Positions 9,052 to 19,181 of a stretch of DNA of 64,000 bases are shown piece after piece. Source of the stretch: CAWANP01 sp963783445 (GTDB lineage Bacteria > Chloroflexota > Anaerolineae > JAAYZQ01); the NCBI GenBank assembly GCA_963783445.1, contig CAWANP010000014.1, positions 119,569-183,568 on the forward strand, written 5' to 3'. The position numbers and the translations under genes were made by a program. Each line of letters opens with the position of its first letter. The stretch's first letter is position 1. The notes under the pieces were generated by a model, which worked only from the letters and a program-made list of their open reading frames with translations, was not told the origin of the DNA and did no database searches.

Positions 9052-10608
9052 ATGACCTTGATCGCGATCAACATACTGCTGGATCCAGATGCTGCCACGG
9101 TTGAGAAGGCCCGGGCAACAAATGCTCGACTGCGAGAGAGCTATCCGGACGGTTTCGCCCTGGATGCGAACCACGCGCCGCACATCACCATTCTCCAGCG
9201 GTTTGTGCGGACAGCGGACCTCGACGAGGTCGCTAAGGCTGTGGCCGACGTGCTGCGTACAGAGCAGTCGATGAAATGGGAAAGCAATGCGACTGGCTAT
9301 TATGATCTGGCCTACCAGAATCTCGGGTTGGTGGGAATCGTCATCGAACCGACCCAGGATCTGCGTCGACTTCAGCAAAGGATCATCGACGCCGTCGCCC
9401 CGTTCGCTGTGGAGCAGGGGACGGGCGAAGCCTTTGCGGCCCGCCCCGACGGCGGATCGATCAGCCAGCCGACAGTGGACTCTGTGAACAACTTTGTCGG
9501 CCCCCGCACCGGCATGAACTATCACCCTCATCTGAGCGTCGGTATAGGTACCCGTGACTTTGTGGATGCTCTGAAAGCGGAGCCATTCGAGGCCTTTACC
9601 TTCCGGGCAGTATCCGTGAGCCTCTACCAGGTGGGGGATTACGGTGTCGCTCAGAAAAAGCTCTATGACCTCCACCGTATTGATCCGCTGCCCTCCTGGA
9701 ACGATGGCCCCGCCAAACAGGCGATTCTCGCGTTCATCGCCAGGGTGACAAAGGAAGGATCACCCGACTTCTTACCGCTGGCAGAACGCATTGCCGTGCA
9801 CGATAACGACGGCACGCTCTGGCCGGAGAATCCGATGCCGTTTCAGGCAGCCTTTGCCATCGACGAACTGAACCGACGCATCCTCACTGAGCCCAAGCTC
9901 GCATCGGATCCAATGGTGCAAGCCGCCCTGGCCGGCGATTTTGCAAAACTCCTGCAAGGCAAACACTTCGATGGCCTGATGCAGGTCTTGGCGCTCACTC
10001 ATGCAGGGATGACGACCGACGAGTTTCGTAATGCCGTGGAGTCATGGCTCACATCGGCCAAACATCCGCGCTTTGGCAGGCCCTATGATGAACTCACCTA
10101 CCAACCCATGCAGGAACTCCTGCGCCTTCTGCGCGCAAATGGCTTCAAGAACTTTATCGTTTCCGGCGGCGGCGCGGACTTTATGCGCGTCTGGGTGGAG
10201 CGCGTCTACGGCATACCACCGGAGCAGGTTGTCGGCTCGACCGCGCGGACGACATTCGAGCTACGCGACAGCGGACCGGTGCTGACAAAGACACTCGACT
10301 ATCTGTTCGTGAACGACAAGGAGGGCAAGCCAGTCGGCATTCATCAGTTCATCGGCCGGCGACCTGCGATATGTTGTGGAAACAGTGACGGCGACCACGC
10401 GATGTTGCAGTACACCACGATCGACAACCCGCGCCCCAGTTTCGGCCTCATCGTCCACCATACCGATAGTGAACGCGAATATGCCTATGACGCCAAGACC
10501 AAGAGCACCGGCAAGCTTGTCGAAGCGCTCAAGGAGGCCCCCAAACGCGGCTGGCTCGTTGTGGATATGAAGCAGGACTGGAATGCCATCTTTGCCTCAG
10601 CAACGTGA
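9052..10608 (+). CDS. 2H phosphoesterase - HAD phosphatase fusion protein
   Basis: Two enzymatic domains in one 518-residue chain. Residues 1-215 look like a 2H (2'-5' RNA ligase / cyclic phosphodiesterase) domain with both histidine motifs, H44-I-T46 and H160-L-S162. Residues 220-518 are a HAD-superfamily phosphatase with motif I D251-N-D253-GTLW, motif II FIVSGGG and an acidic motif IV in GNSDGDHAM. The HAD half resembles single-domain phosphoserine-phosphatase-like proteins of about 280 residues. AAGGAG eight bases upstream sets the ATG at 9052; a frame extension to 9016 lacks a ribosome site. By analogy with RNA end-healing enzymes, the pair could open a cyclic phosphate and then remove it. 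That role is inference. No signal peptide. Confidence 0.82.
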   Translation: MTLIAINILLDPDAATVEKARATNARLRESYPDGFALDANHAPHITILQRFVRTADLDEVAKAVADVLRTEQSMKWESNATGYYDLAYQNLGLVGIVIEPTQDLRRLQQRIIDAVAPFAVEQGTGEAFAARPDGGSISQPTVDSVNNFVGPRTGMNYHPHLSVGIGTRDFVDALKAEPFEAFTFRAVSVSLYQVGDYGVAQKKLYDLHRIDPLPSWNDGPAKQAILAFIARVTKEGSPDFLPLAERIAVHDNDGTLWPENPMPFQAAFAIDELNRRILTEPKLASDPMVQAALAGDFAKLLQGKHFDGLMQVLALTHAGMTTDEFRNAVESWLTSAKHPRFGRPYDELTYQPMQELLRLLRANGFKNFIVSGGGADFMRVWVERVYGIPPEQVVGSTARTTFELRDSGPVLTKTLDYLFVNDKEGKPVGIHQFIGRRPAICCGNSDGDHAMLQYTTIDNPRPSFGLIVHHTDSEREYAYDAKTKSTGKLVEALKEAPKRGWLVVDMKQDWNAIFASAT

Positions 10609-10891
10609 GCAAGATCATCACCTCTGGCGAGCAGGGCAAGCGCGCATCATCAGATGATCAACAATAGTAGCGAGACAAGATATGCGAAATGGAGAAAAAC
10701 TCATACGAGGAACAAAGATCCCAAGAACGAAAGGAGGAGCGCCAGGTTTTTGGTGGTGCATACCACGACGACTGGTGACGGCAGCCGGCGACGTCGTGAG
10801 CATGCCAGGGGCTTTTTCGAGTGGCTGTGGTGGTACGGCCAGGTCGTGTTTGACACATCGAAGCGCATGGATGCGCAGGAGAGTATGAGCA

Positions 10892-11674
10892 ATGTCCATC
10901 CTTGATCAACTCCCGATCTGGGCAATCTATCTCTTCACGGTAGTGCTGGTGTTGCTGGTCACCGAGGTCGGCTTCCGCCTCGGGGTTCGGCTCCAGCACC
11001 GTGATCCTCGCTTTCTGCAAGGCTCGATGCCGGTCGCGGAGGTGGCCGGCTTGCTGGGCCTGCTGGGCTTCTTGCTTGCTTTCTCCATCGGCATCGCCGT
11101 CAACCATTTTGACACACGCCGGGGACTCGTCGTCGCTGATGCCAACGCCATCGAAATGAGCTACCTTCGGACCAGCTTTCTGGGCGAGCCGGATCGGACC
11201 AAAGCGCGGGATCTCTTGCGCGAGTACGTCGATCTGCGCCTGGCTGCCGTGGACCCGGCGAACCTGGAAGGGGCGCGCGGCCGATCTGAAGAGATTCACA
11301 ACCAACTATGGTTGATTGTGGAAGGACAGGTCGGCCAGAACCCAACCGACGGCGCGGCCACTCTGTTCGTGGACGCAGTCAATCATATGTTCGACACTCA
11401 TGGCCAGCGGCTGGGCGCAGTGTCGACCCTGCGTCTCCGGCCGCTCATGTGGCAGGTGCTCTATGGCGCCGTGGTGCTGACCTTCTTCCTAATAGGCCTC
11501 GTCAGCAGCGTAGACGGCAAGAGAAATGCCATCGTCTGGATACTCTTGGCGCTTGTGCTGGCTGCGGTTTTGATGCTCATCGCGGACCTCGACCGGCCGC
11601 AACAGGGCTTGATCACTGTCAGTCAGCAGGCATTTGGGTATCTGCAAAGGCAGATCGGCACGCCCGCGCCTTGA
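10892..11674 (+). CDS. DUF4239/bestrophin-like membrane protein
   Basis: Integral membrane protein of 260 residues with two N-terminal helices (about 10-28 and 45-68), a soluble middle of about 110 residues, and two C-terminal helices (about 185-230). The layout, with the middle helix bundle beginning DANAIEMSYLRTSFL, and the end DLDRPQQGLITVSQQA are typical of the DUF4239 / bestrophin-like family. Members are uncharacterised or suspected ion-conducting proteins. The ATG follows a purine-rich GGAGAGTATGAGCA stretch. The MscS channel 190 bases downstream on the same strand may be a functional partner, since both are simple channel-like proteins. Confidence 0.75.
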   Translation: MSILDQLPIWAIYLFTVVLVLLVTEVGFRLGVRLQHRDPRFLQGSMPVAEVAGLLGLLGFLLAFSIGIAVNHFDTRRGLVVADANAIEMSYLRTSFLGEPDRTKARDLLREYVDLRLAAVDPANLEGARGRSEEIHNQLWLIVEGQVGQNPTDGAATLFVDAVNHMFDTHGQRLGAVSTLRLRPLMWQVLYGAVVLTFFLIGLVSSVDGKRNAIVWILLALVLAAVLMLIADLDRPQQGLITVSQQAFGYLQRQIGTPAP

Positions 11675-11862
11675 GGGCGATTCCGGCCCCAACGGGGTAT
11701 GGACGGAGAGAGCCCAGGGTGAAGCGGGCACTGGGAGTCGAGGTCAAATGGCGCTGGCCCTGGCAGTGCCGGCCGGAGCGACAAGAGAGCACAGACCGCG
11801 AACGTCAGATGCTGGGCGAGTCACGGCCCGCCCTGACATGAGCTGAAGAGTAAAGGATCCCT

Positions 11863-13332
11863 ATGCTGGCTTTGAGAAGAAGTAGCGGCGGCCCCCCGTG
11901 GCCGCCCGGCAAAACAAAGGTGGGGAAATGGATCTTGGCCTTGGGCCTGTTGGTCGGGCTGCTGTGCGCGAGCCCGGCAGCGGTGTTCGGTCAAACGCCG
12001 GAGCCACAACCTCCACCTGAGACAACGCCTCTGTTGGAGAGCCGGCAGGCCACGCCAGGTTCAGTACCTGGGAGCTCGGCTGAGGTCACACCGGAAGGCA
12101 CAGAGGGCATTCCGATCGAGGGGGCGACACTCGATGATACCGGCGAGGGTGGGAAGCCGGAGCCGACGGCCACCGGCCCGCTGGAAGGCATCGTCCAGAC
12201 ACGGACCCCGGTGCCCAGCGCCACGCCTGGACTGATCGTCAGTGGGGTAGAAGAACTGGCTGAGGAGATCGGGCTGGCCCGGACCGAGTTTCTCGGACTA
12301 CGCGCACCCGAGTGGATCAACCTCGGCATCTCTCTGATCTTTGTGCTGGCCGCCTATCTGCTGGGTACGTGGCTGACCCTCAAGATACTGCCTTACTTTG
12401 TCCGCCGCACCCAAACCGAGTTCGACGACGCCTTGTTGAAACAGGTAGGGTCCGGACTGCGCTGGCTGGTTGTCCTCTTTGTCCTCCAGTTTGCCACGGT
12501 CCGGCTGGTTTTTCTGGGGCCCGGACTCAAAATCCTGCTGCTGGATGTCTATTTTGTCTTGATACTGGTCCTGGCCTTCCGCATCCTGTGGCGGGCGATC
12601 GATCTGGCCGATCGATGGTACACGGCGCGAGCAGTGGAGCGAGGACGAGGGGAAGAGTTGGCGCCTGTCATCACCCTCTTGGTCCGAGTGGGGCGCGTGG
12701 TGGTTGCCATCATCGGCGGGACGGTACTGCTATCCCATTTTGGCGTCAATGTCACCGCCCTGACCACGGCGCTGGGCTTGGGCGGCCTGGCCCTCTCCCT
12801 GGCGGCACGGGATACGATTGCCGATGCCATTTCCGGCTTTGTCATCCTCGTCGACCGGCCTTTCCGTATCGGCGATCGCATCGAGATCCAGGGGGCGGGT
12901 ACCTGGGGTGACGTAACCGATATCGGCCTGCGCACGACACGGATCCGCACCCGCGACAACCGCATGGTCATCGTGCCCAACTCGGTCATCGGCGCCAACC
13001 AGGTGGTCAACTATACCTATCCCGATCCCCGCTACCGGATCGAGACGCACGTGGGCATCGCCTATGGCACCGACATCGAGACTGCGCGCAGCGTCATCAT
13101 CGAGGCTGTCCAGCAGGTGGAGGGAGTGCTGCCCGACAGGCCGGTCGATGCCCTATACAGCGAGATGGGGGATTCTGCCATGATCTTTCGCGTGCGGTGG
13201 TGGATCGAATCATACGTCGATGCACGGCGCGTTGAGGATCGCATCCATACCGCCTTGCAGCAGGCCCTGGACGAGGCCGGCATCGAGTCACCTTTCCCGA
13301 TCCAGAACGTCAACCTGCAAGTCTTGGACTAG
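11863..13332 (+). CDS. MscS-family mechanosensitive ion channel
   Basis: Small-conductance mechanosensitive channel that releases solutes on osmotic downshock. A signal or anchor segment (about 22-45) is followed by a Pro/Thr-rich, low-complexity periplasmic stretch (about 45-125), three or four membrane helices (about 150-300), then the conserved pore helix and beta domain (ALGLGGLALSLAARDTIADA, then GFVILVDRPFRIGDRIEI) and the C-terminal alpha/beta region. The TM3 pattern and the GDRIEI beta turn are diagnostic. At 489 residues it is longer than E. coli MscS (286) because of the N-terminal extension. A copy of an intergenic repeat follows the stop codon. Confidence 0.9.
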   Translation: MLALRRSSGGPPWPPGKTKVGKWILALGLLVGLLCASPAAVFGQTPEPQPPPETTPLLESRQATPGSVPGSSAEVTPEGTEGIPIEGATLDDTGEGGKPEPTATGPLEGIVQTRTPVPSATPGLIVSGVEELAEEIGLARTEFLGLRAPEWINLGISLIFVLAAYLLGTWLTLKILPYFVRRTQTEFDDALLKQVGSGLRWLVVLFVLQFATVRLVFLGPGLKILLLDVYFVLILVLAFRILWRAIDLADRWYTARAVERGRGEELAPVITLLVRVGRVVVAIIGGTVLLSHFGVNVTALTTALGLGGLALSLAARDTIADAISGFVILVDRPFRIGDRIEIQGAGTWGDVTDIGLRTTRIRTRDNRMVIVPNSVIGANQVVNYTYPDPRYRIETHVGIAYGTDIETARSVIIEAVQQVEGVLPDRPVDALYSEMGDSAMIFRVRWWIESYVDARRVEDRIHTALQQALDEAGIESPFPIQNVNLQVLD

Positions 13333-13387
13333 CATTGATGAAAGGAAGGATGCGGATCCAGGACCGCAGCACCATACACCTGCTCCC

Positions 13388-13488
13388 TGAAGATACTGAG
13401 AATCTACTTCATTCTTGGGGTTGTCTTTGTCTATCTGCTCGAATACAGTTAGTGGCAGGCATTGGCCCATGCTATCCAAACAGGGCCA
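13388..13488 (+). repeat. dispersed intergenic repeat, copy B
   Basis: Partner of 4682-4780: the blocks GATACTGAGAATCTACTTC, TTCTTGGGGTTGTCTT and CTCGAATACAG match copy A in the same order. Copy B begins 56 bases after the MscS stop, as copy A begins 25 bases after the MalT-like stop. It contains no coding sign of its own. Confidence 0.55.
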
Positions 13489-13562
13489 GCCAGGATGTCA
13501 GAATCCATCGCCAAGCTGCCTGGAGACCGTTCTGACCCCTGGTTGCTGCCCGGGATAATGGA

Positions 13563-13820
13563 ATGACAAGTATCGATCAAAGACTTAGTCTGCACAAGCC
13601 CGCGACCTATCGCATACGGGTCCAGGGACAACTGGACGAAAGTTGGTCCCCACGTCTGGGCGGAATGGCAATCTGTACAACTACTACGCTGGAGCAAGGC
13701 CTGGTGACAACGCTGGAAGGGATGTTGTTGGATCAGGCGGCCCTGGCAGGCGTATTGGACGTGCTCTACAGCCTGGGCCTGCCCATGATAGCGGTCGAGT
13801 ACGTCCCGGTCGAGTCATAG
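13563..13820 (+). CDS. small conserved hypothetical protein
   Basis: 85-residue protein with the pattern YRIRVQGQLDESWSPRLGGM, then TTLEGMLLDQAALAGVLDVL and YSLGLPMIAVE. I recognise this as a small uncharacterised family with an LDESW...LGGM start and a TTL-G--DQAAL--VL--LY-LGLPL end, common in Chloroflexota and other environmental bacteria. Function is unknown. No signal peptide or membrane helix. The ATG lacks a strong Shine-Dalgarno site. The family-like sequence supports a real gene despite its size. Confidence 0.7.
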   Translation: MTSIDQRLSLHKPATYRIRVQGQLDESWSPRLGGMAICTTTTLEQGLVTTLEGMLLDQAALAGVLDVLYSLGLPMIAVEYVPVES

Positions 13821-13962
13821 GAGAGAGGTACACTCTTTTGGTTCCCTTTTTGAGCAAGAACACCAAAGCCAATTGGGCAATGGCAACAATCAGCAATGAC
13901 TGGGACTGGCGGTCCCAGGCGAAAGCCGCGGACTGCAGGTCCCCACAGAAGGAGTCGAATCC

Positions 13963-15796
13963 ATGAGAACCATCACCAAAGTTGGACTGCTCGGACTTTT
14001 GTTGCTGGCACTGGCGGCGTGCCAACTGATACCCGGACGGAGTGCCGGTACCGATCTAGCCGGCACAAGCTGGGTGCTAAGCTCGCTTGGCGGCGACGTG
14101 TCCCTGCCCGGCACGACCCTGACCCTTCAGTTTGGCGCCGACGGCACTGTATCCGGATCGGACGGCTGCAACCGATTCCGCACCACCTTTTCCCAGAGCG
14201 GCGCCAGGCTCACCTTCGACCAGCCGGGGGCCTCGACCATGATGGCCTGTCCTGAGCCGATCATGGACCAGGCCATGGCCTTTATGGCCGCGCTTGCCGA
14301 GACTACGAGATTCAGCGCCAGCGAAGAGGAACTGATCCTGCGCGCCGGCAATGCGAACCTGGCGACCTTTGTGGTTAGCTCACAGGACCTGGCCGATTCG
14401 GCATGGGACGTGGTCTCCTACAACAACGGCCGGGAGGCCGTGGTGGGCCTGCACCTGGGCACAGAGATCTCGGCCAACTTTGGCGCCGACGGCGAGCTGA
14501 CCGGCAACGCCGGCTGCAACCAGTACTTTGCCAGCTACTCGGTCGACGGCAACGCCATCGAGATTGGCCCGGCGGCCACGACCTTCATGTTCTGCGAAGA
14601 GCCCCCGGGGGTGATGGAGCAAGAGGGCGCGTACCTGGCTGCGCTCCAGAGCGCGGCGACCTATCGCATCGAGGGCGATATGCTGGAGATGCGCACGGCC
14701 GCCGACCAGATCGCCGTCATGATGACACGCAAGATCGCCGTGGATCTGCCAGAGCCTCCACCGCTGCCCACCGCACCCTGGGCCCGCGTGACTGCGCCGC
14801 AGGGCGTTAATATCCATGCAGGCCCGGGCGTCGACTATCCGGTGATCGGCTTTGCCCGTGATGGCGACGAGGGCGAGATCGTCGGTCGGGACGCCGACTG
14901 GCGTTGGTGGGCCGTTTCCCTGCCCTCTGCGCCGGATGGCGTTGGCTGGGTATCGGCGGATCTTGTGCTGGCCATGAACGTGGAAAACGTCCCGGTCATC
15001 GAGGCGCCCGCCGCCGGCCGTCGCGCCGACCCAAGCGCCGCCAACGGCTGTACCACCGCCCGCGGCAACGCCCACCTCGCCGCCTGACAGCACACCACCG
15101 CGCCTACCGCAACCCCGGACCGCCGCCCACAGCCGCTGCCACCGCCTACGGCGACGCCCGCGGCGCAGATCTCGTTCTGGGCCGACCGGACGAACATCGA
15201 GCAGGGCCAGTGCACGACACTCCGCTGGTCGGTGGAACATGTACAGGCGGTGTGGGTCTATCCCCAGGGTGAGCGATACTATCGTTTCCCCCGCACCGGC
15301 CAGGGCAGTGAGCAGGTGTGCCCGATCCATCACGACGACCTACGAGATGCGCGTCCTGCTGCGCGACGGTTCGACGACCTTCCGTGAGGTGACCATCAGC
15401 GTGGCGGGCCCGCCGCCGACCGTAGCGCCATCGCCGGTGCCCGATCCCCTGGCAGGGACGCGCTGGGAGGTGGTCAACTACAATAACGGCCGCGGGGCGC
15501 TGGTTACGTTGCTCGTCGACAGCCGCATCGCCCTCGATTTTGGCACCGATGGGCAGGTGAGCGGCAACGCCGGCTGCAACAATTACTTTGCATCCTATCG
15601 GGTGAACGGCAACAACATCACGATCGGCCAACCCGGCAGCACGTCCCTGTTCTGCGCGGAACCGGAGGGTGTCATGGACCAGGAGGCCGAGTTCATGGAG
15701 GCCTTGCAGACGGCGGCCACCTTCCGGATTACGGGCGACACGCTGGAAATGCGCTCGGCCGACCAGATTGCCATCATCGCCAACCGAGCGCCATAA
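13963..15796 (+). CDS. multi-domain META/SH3 lipoprotein, frameshifted
   Basis: Exported lipoprotein (lipobox LLLALAAC, Cys about residue 20). Order of domains: META (HslJ/DUF306-like) about 30-125, second META about 145-235, bacterial SH3-like region (VNIHAGPGVDYPVIGF) about 265-315, Pro/Thr linker, a Cys-containing domain (FWADRTNIEQGQCTTLRWSV), then a third META copy at about 15460-15790 (VVNYNNGRGALV, GNAGCNNYFASYR). The open frame stops at 15087 after an out-of-frame stretch, resumes in the same frame (15088-15330), then must shift to frame 2 to reach the third META domain. Each piece is family-like, so I join them as one gene of about 610 codons with at least three indels. META domains occur in heat-shock and stress lipoproteins; the exact role is unknown. 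Confidence 0.7.
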
Positions 15797-15910
15797 AGAG
15801 TCCGCGTCTCCGGGTTCTACGATTCCTCCACTGCCGTCCGTGCGGTTCCGGCTCGACCGGAGTGCACGGACGGCAGAAAGGGCATCCTGAACCATTGATG
15901 GAGGAAATGG

Positions 15911-17722
15911 TTGAAGAAGAAGCTTTGTAGCAGGTTCCTGATCCTGATCACGATGGTGCTGGTGTTGGGCGCGTGTGTCCTGGCGCCGGCACCGTCGTCT
16001 ATGCTGCCGCCCCCTACGACGGGGACGATGACGACACCAACCTCTGCGCCGACCGTCGAGCTGCAGTCGACCGCCGGTCCTGTTGATCTGCCCCCTGCTG
16101 TCGAGTACAACCTGGGCGAGGCGACCATCATCCAGGAGCGTTTCCCCGAGGGTACCGTTTCCGGAACCATGCCGGTGCGCTTGAACGGCCTCATCGCTGT
16201 GCCGTCTGGAGAAGGCGGGCCCTATCCCGTTGTCGCTGATACTCCACGGCAACCACCACGGCTGTCCTACGGACGAGATGGGCGTGGACCGCTGGCCGTG
16301 CGACCCCGAAGTGGAACAGCCCAATTACCGCGGGTTTGAGTATCTGGTGCGTGAGCTGGCCGCGCGGGGCTATGTGGCGCTGTCGCATCAACATCAACGC
16401 CGAGAATACCTTCGGCTTTGGCGAGCCGGTGCCGGGCGAACGGCTGCAGCAGTTGGTCGACCTGCACCTGGAAGCCCTGGCCACGGCCGCAGCCGGCGGC
16501 AACAAGGACTTTGGCGTGGAACTGGACGGCCGCGCCGATCTGCGGCGCCTGGCCCTGGTGGGCCACTCGCGCGGCGGCGAAGAGAGCCTGCGATTGGCGC
16601 GCCAGCTGCAGGATGAGGGCGGCGCCACGGCGAACCGGCGCTATGGTCCCGTGAGCGGTCTGTTGTTGCTCGCATCGACCGCGACCGCGGTCGAGCCCAC
16701 CGGCGGCTCCCCGGTACCGATGGCCATCGTTCTGCCTGCCTGTGACGGTGATGTCACTTCTCAGGAGGGGCAGCACTTCTACGAAGCGGCACGGCTGGCC
16801 CCCCAGCAGACGCAATGGGCGACGTCGGCCTGGCTGGAGCGCGCTAACCACAATTATTTCAACCAGCTCCTGCCGGACGATCCTTTTCGCGGCGTCAGGG
16901 CGGCCGGACTGCGAGCCGATCCTGGAGCCAGGGGTGCAGCGCGGTTTTCTGGTGGACTATGCGGCCGATTTCCTGACCACTATCTGGAGCCAAGACTCGG
17001 AGGCTGTGCGAGAGGCAACGGATCGCCTGGGCCTCGACGTCCAAGACCCAGGCGCCGGACGAGCTTTACGGTTTGCCGGCACGGGTGGCAACCCTGGCTA
17101 CCGCAGCGGACCGGCAGCCATTGCTGGTGCCGGCGACGGCAGAAGAACTGGCGACCAACCTGGTGGGTGGCGCCGTGATAGAAGAGGGCATCACGACCCA
17201 CTTTTGCCCCGAAGGCCACTACACCCCGGCCATGATGCCCGGAAGCGAGCCATGCCGCCGGGTCAGCGTGGTGGTGCCGGGCCAGCCGGCGCTGGCGGTT
17301 GTCTCCTGGGCCGAACCGGGTGGGGCGTGGCGTTTTGTGCTGCCAGCGGGCGAGGGCGACCTGAGCGGCTACACGACGTTCAGCTTGCGCGCGGCTGTAG
17401 ACCCGCTGTCACCCCTGAACCCCGCGGCCAGCTCCGGCTCTTACCCTGCGGTTGACCGACCGCAGCAGGCAATGGTGCCGCGGCGCCAACGCGGCATGAC
17501 GAGCCGGCCCTGGCGTTCCCCAGCGGATTGGTGGAGGAAGACGACTTTTCCGGTGGTTTCTTCACCGGCCCGGTCCCCATGACCACCATCCGCTGGAGGC
17601 TGAGTGATTTCGACGGGGTCAATCTGGCCGACATCGGCGAGATGGCGCTGCTGTTTGACCGGACCTCCAGCGGCTCGCTCTTTCTGGGTGACTTCGAATG
17701 GGTGCGGCCGTCGCAACCGTGA
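15911..17722 (+). CDS. secreted alpha/beta-hydrolase lipoprotein, multiply frameshifted
   Basis: Starts at TTG with GGAGG seven bases upstream. The signal peptide ends in the lipobox LVLGAC (Cys about residue 22) and a Thr/Pro linker follows. The hydrolase core is spread over several frames: ILHGNHHGCPTDEMGV near 16240, INAENTFGFGEPVPGE near 16395, the nucleophile elbow GHSRGGEE near 16562, VDYAADFLTTIW near 16950, then a C-terminal beta-rich part in two more frames to the stop at 17722. Together the pieces form one ~600-residue alpha/beta hydrolase related to the dienelactone-hydrolase / PAF-acetylhydrolase group. The conserved Ser is in GHSRGG. At least five one-base shifts are needed. Substrate unknown. 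Confidence 0.65.
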
Positions 17723-17735
17723 GGCGGCGATCAGC

Positions 17736-18316
17736 TTGAATGAGACTGTTTTGCGCGAGCAAGCACTCCGGTATAAAGGGCGGATCCTAGTCACAGTCGG
17801 ATTGGCGACGCTTGAATCAGTATTGGAACTCCTCTATCCGCTGGTCATTGGATTGGCTTTCAATGATCTTGTCGAGGGGAGCTTTGGAGGAATACTCAGG
17901 TTGGCAAGATTGGGTCTGCTGTCAGTCGCAGTTGGTACCGGCCGCAGGTTCTACGATGCCAGGATATACTCCGGAATCTATAGCCGGATCGCTTCGGAAA
18001 TGGCAGAGAGCCAGCTAGCCAAGCAAAGCTCAGTCTCCAAGATAACGGCACGTTCGAGCTTGCTGAATGAATTCACGGAATTCCTTGAATGGTCGATCCC
18101 TCAAGTGATCGGGGCAGGGGTTTCCCTGGTCGGTATCTTGATCATTGTCGCCGGCCTGGACATCCGAATTTTCTTTGGATGCCTGTCGCTTCTGGTTCTT
18201 GTGCGACCTTCCTGGAGCCCGTGTGCGATATGCTCTCGCTATTTTGCTGGGCATCCTTATCTATCTGCTCCGGACAAGCGTCGAGCAGGGGTTCAAGATG
18301 CGATAGGAGATGGAAG
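17736..18316 (+). CDS. ABC-transporter six-TM-like membrane protein, 3' end uncertain
   Basis: From TTG 17736 the frame reads as a membrane protein with helices near 20-40 (GLATLESVLELLYPLVIGLA), 55-75 and 125-170 (VIGAGVSLVGILIIVAGLDI). It resembles the stand-alone ABC six-transmembrane domain family (ABC_membrane_3 type), without any ATPase domain. The sequence after about residue 160 loses membrane character in this frame. A different frame gives ALAILLGILIYLLRTSVEQG and stops at 18305, just before the next gene, so a shift near 18200 is likely. It could also be a fusion of two gene remnants. Confidence 0.5.
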
Positions 18317-19006
18317 ATGAACGATGAAGCACCTCATTTGACCGACCGGCGACTCAGGACACCCCGAGCAGCGGCCGCAGCCGGCATACTCTTCGCTCTG
18401 CTGCTGGGCACATCCCTCATCCTCATCCGGATCTCTATCCCGGCCGACCCGGCCGATGGCGGCAGGTGGCTGGAGGAGCGGGGCAGCACGGTTGCCCTGG
18501 CCTTAGGCCTGGCGCCCTTTGCCGGCATTGCTTTTCTGTGGTTCATTGGCGTGGTGCGTGATCGCATTGGTTCGCTCGAAGATCGCTTCTTTTCGAGTGT
18601 CTTCTTTGGCAGCGGCCTGCTGTACCTGGCTATGATGTTTGTCTCGGCGGCATTAGCGGGCAGCCTACTGAGCACCTATGCCATCATGCCAGATCAACTT
18701 GTCGAAAGTGGCATCTATACGTTCGGCCGGGCGATCATGTGGCGGATTTCCAACGTCTATGCCATTCGTATGGCGGGCGTGTTCATGATCTCCCTGGGCA
18801 CCATCTGGGCCCGTACTCACACCATGCCGAGGTGGCTCGTCTTCCTGACCTATGGGCTGGCACTGGTGCTGTTGGTGAGCATCGGCTTTAGCCTGTGGGT
18901 GACGTTGATCTTTCCTGGTTGGGTGCTGCTCATCAGCGTCTACATCCTGGCCTTGAATCTGCGCAGCGGAGACACAGAGAACGGATTGGCCCTCACGCTC
19001 GAGTAG
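18317..19006 (+). CDS. polytopic membrane protein of unknown function
   Basis: 229 residues with about six hydrophobic helices: 21-40 (AGILFALLLGTSLILIRI), 55-78, 95-118, 148-165, 172-195 and 195-212. A long first loop contains PADPADGGRWLEERGS. AGGAGA five bases upstream supports ATG 18317, and it starts 11 bases after the probable end of the preceding gene, so the two may be cotranscribed. No diagnostic motif is recognised; similar uncharacterised membrane proteins are common in Chloroflexota and Actinobacteria. Confidence 0.7.
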   Translation: MNDEAPHLTDRRLRTPRAAAAAGILFALLLGTSLILIRISIPADPADGGRWLEERGSTVALALGLAPFAGIAFLWFIGVVRDRIGSLEDRFFSSVFFGSGLLYLAMMFVSAALAGSLLSTYAIMPDQLVESGIYTFGRAIMWRISNVYAIRMAGVFMISLGTIWARTHTMPRWLVFLTYGLALVLLVSIGFSLWVTLIFPGWVLLISVYILALNLRSGDTENGLALTLE

Positions 19007-19147
19007 AAGGTGAGCGCCTTACCGAGAACAGCTATCTGGGAGGATGCACTGCCGGCCCTCGCTCCTGGCAGGCCCACCCGCCTCAAACTTGTGCTGCCTG
19101 GGCAATATCACACGACAGCTCAAGACCAGATACTGCGCGGAGCGGGA

Positions 19148-19167
19148 CACTGACAGTCGTGTCAGTG
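19148..19167. terminator. hairpin between convergent genes
   Basis: CACTGACA and TGTCAGTG form a perfect 8-base stem with loop GTCG between the convergent genes ending at 19006 (+) and 19182 (-). No clear T-run on either side, so terminator function is tentative. Confidence 0.35.
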
Positions 19168-19181
19168 GCGCTAGACCTGTT

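Noticed and set aside
10654..10905. 83-codon frame between the 2H-HAD gene and the DUF4239-like gene
   Set aside because: Overlaps the next gene start, and the sequence has no recognisable pattern.
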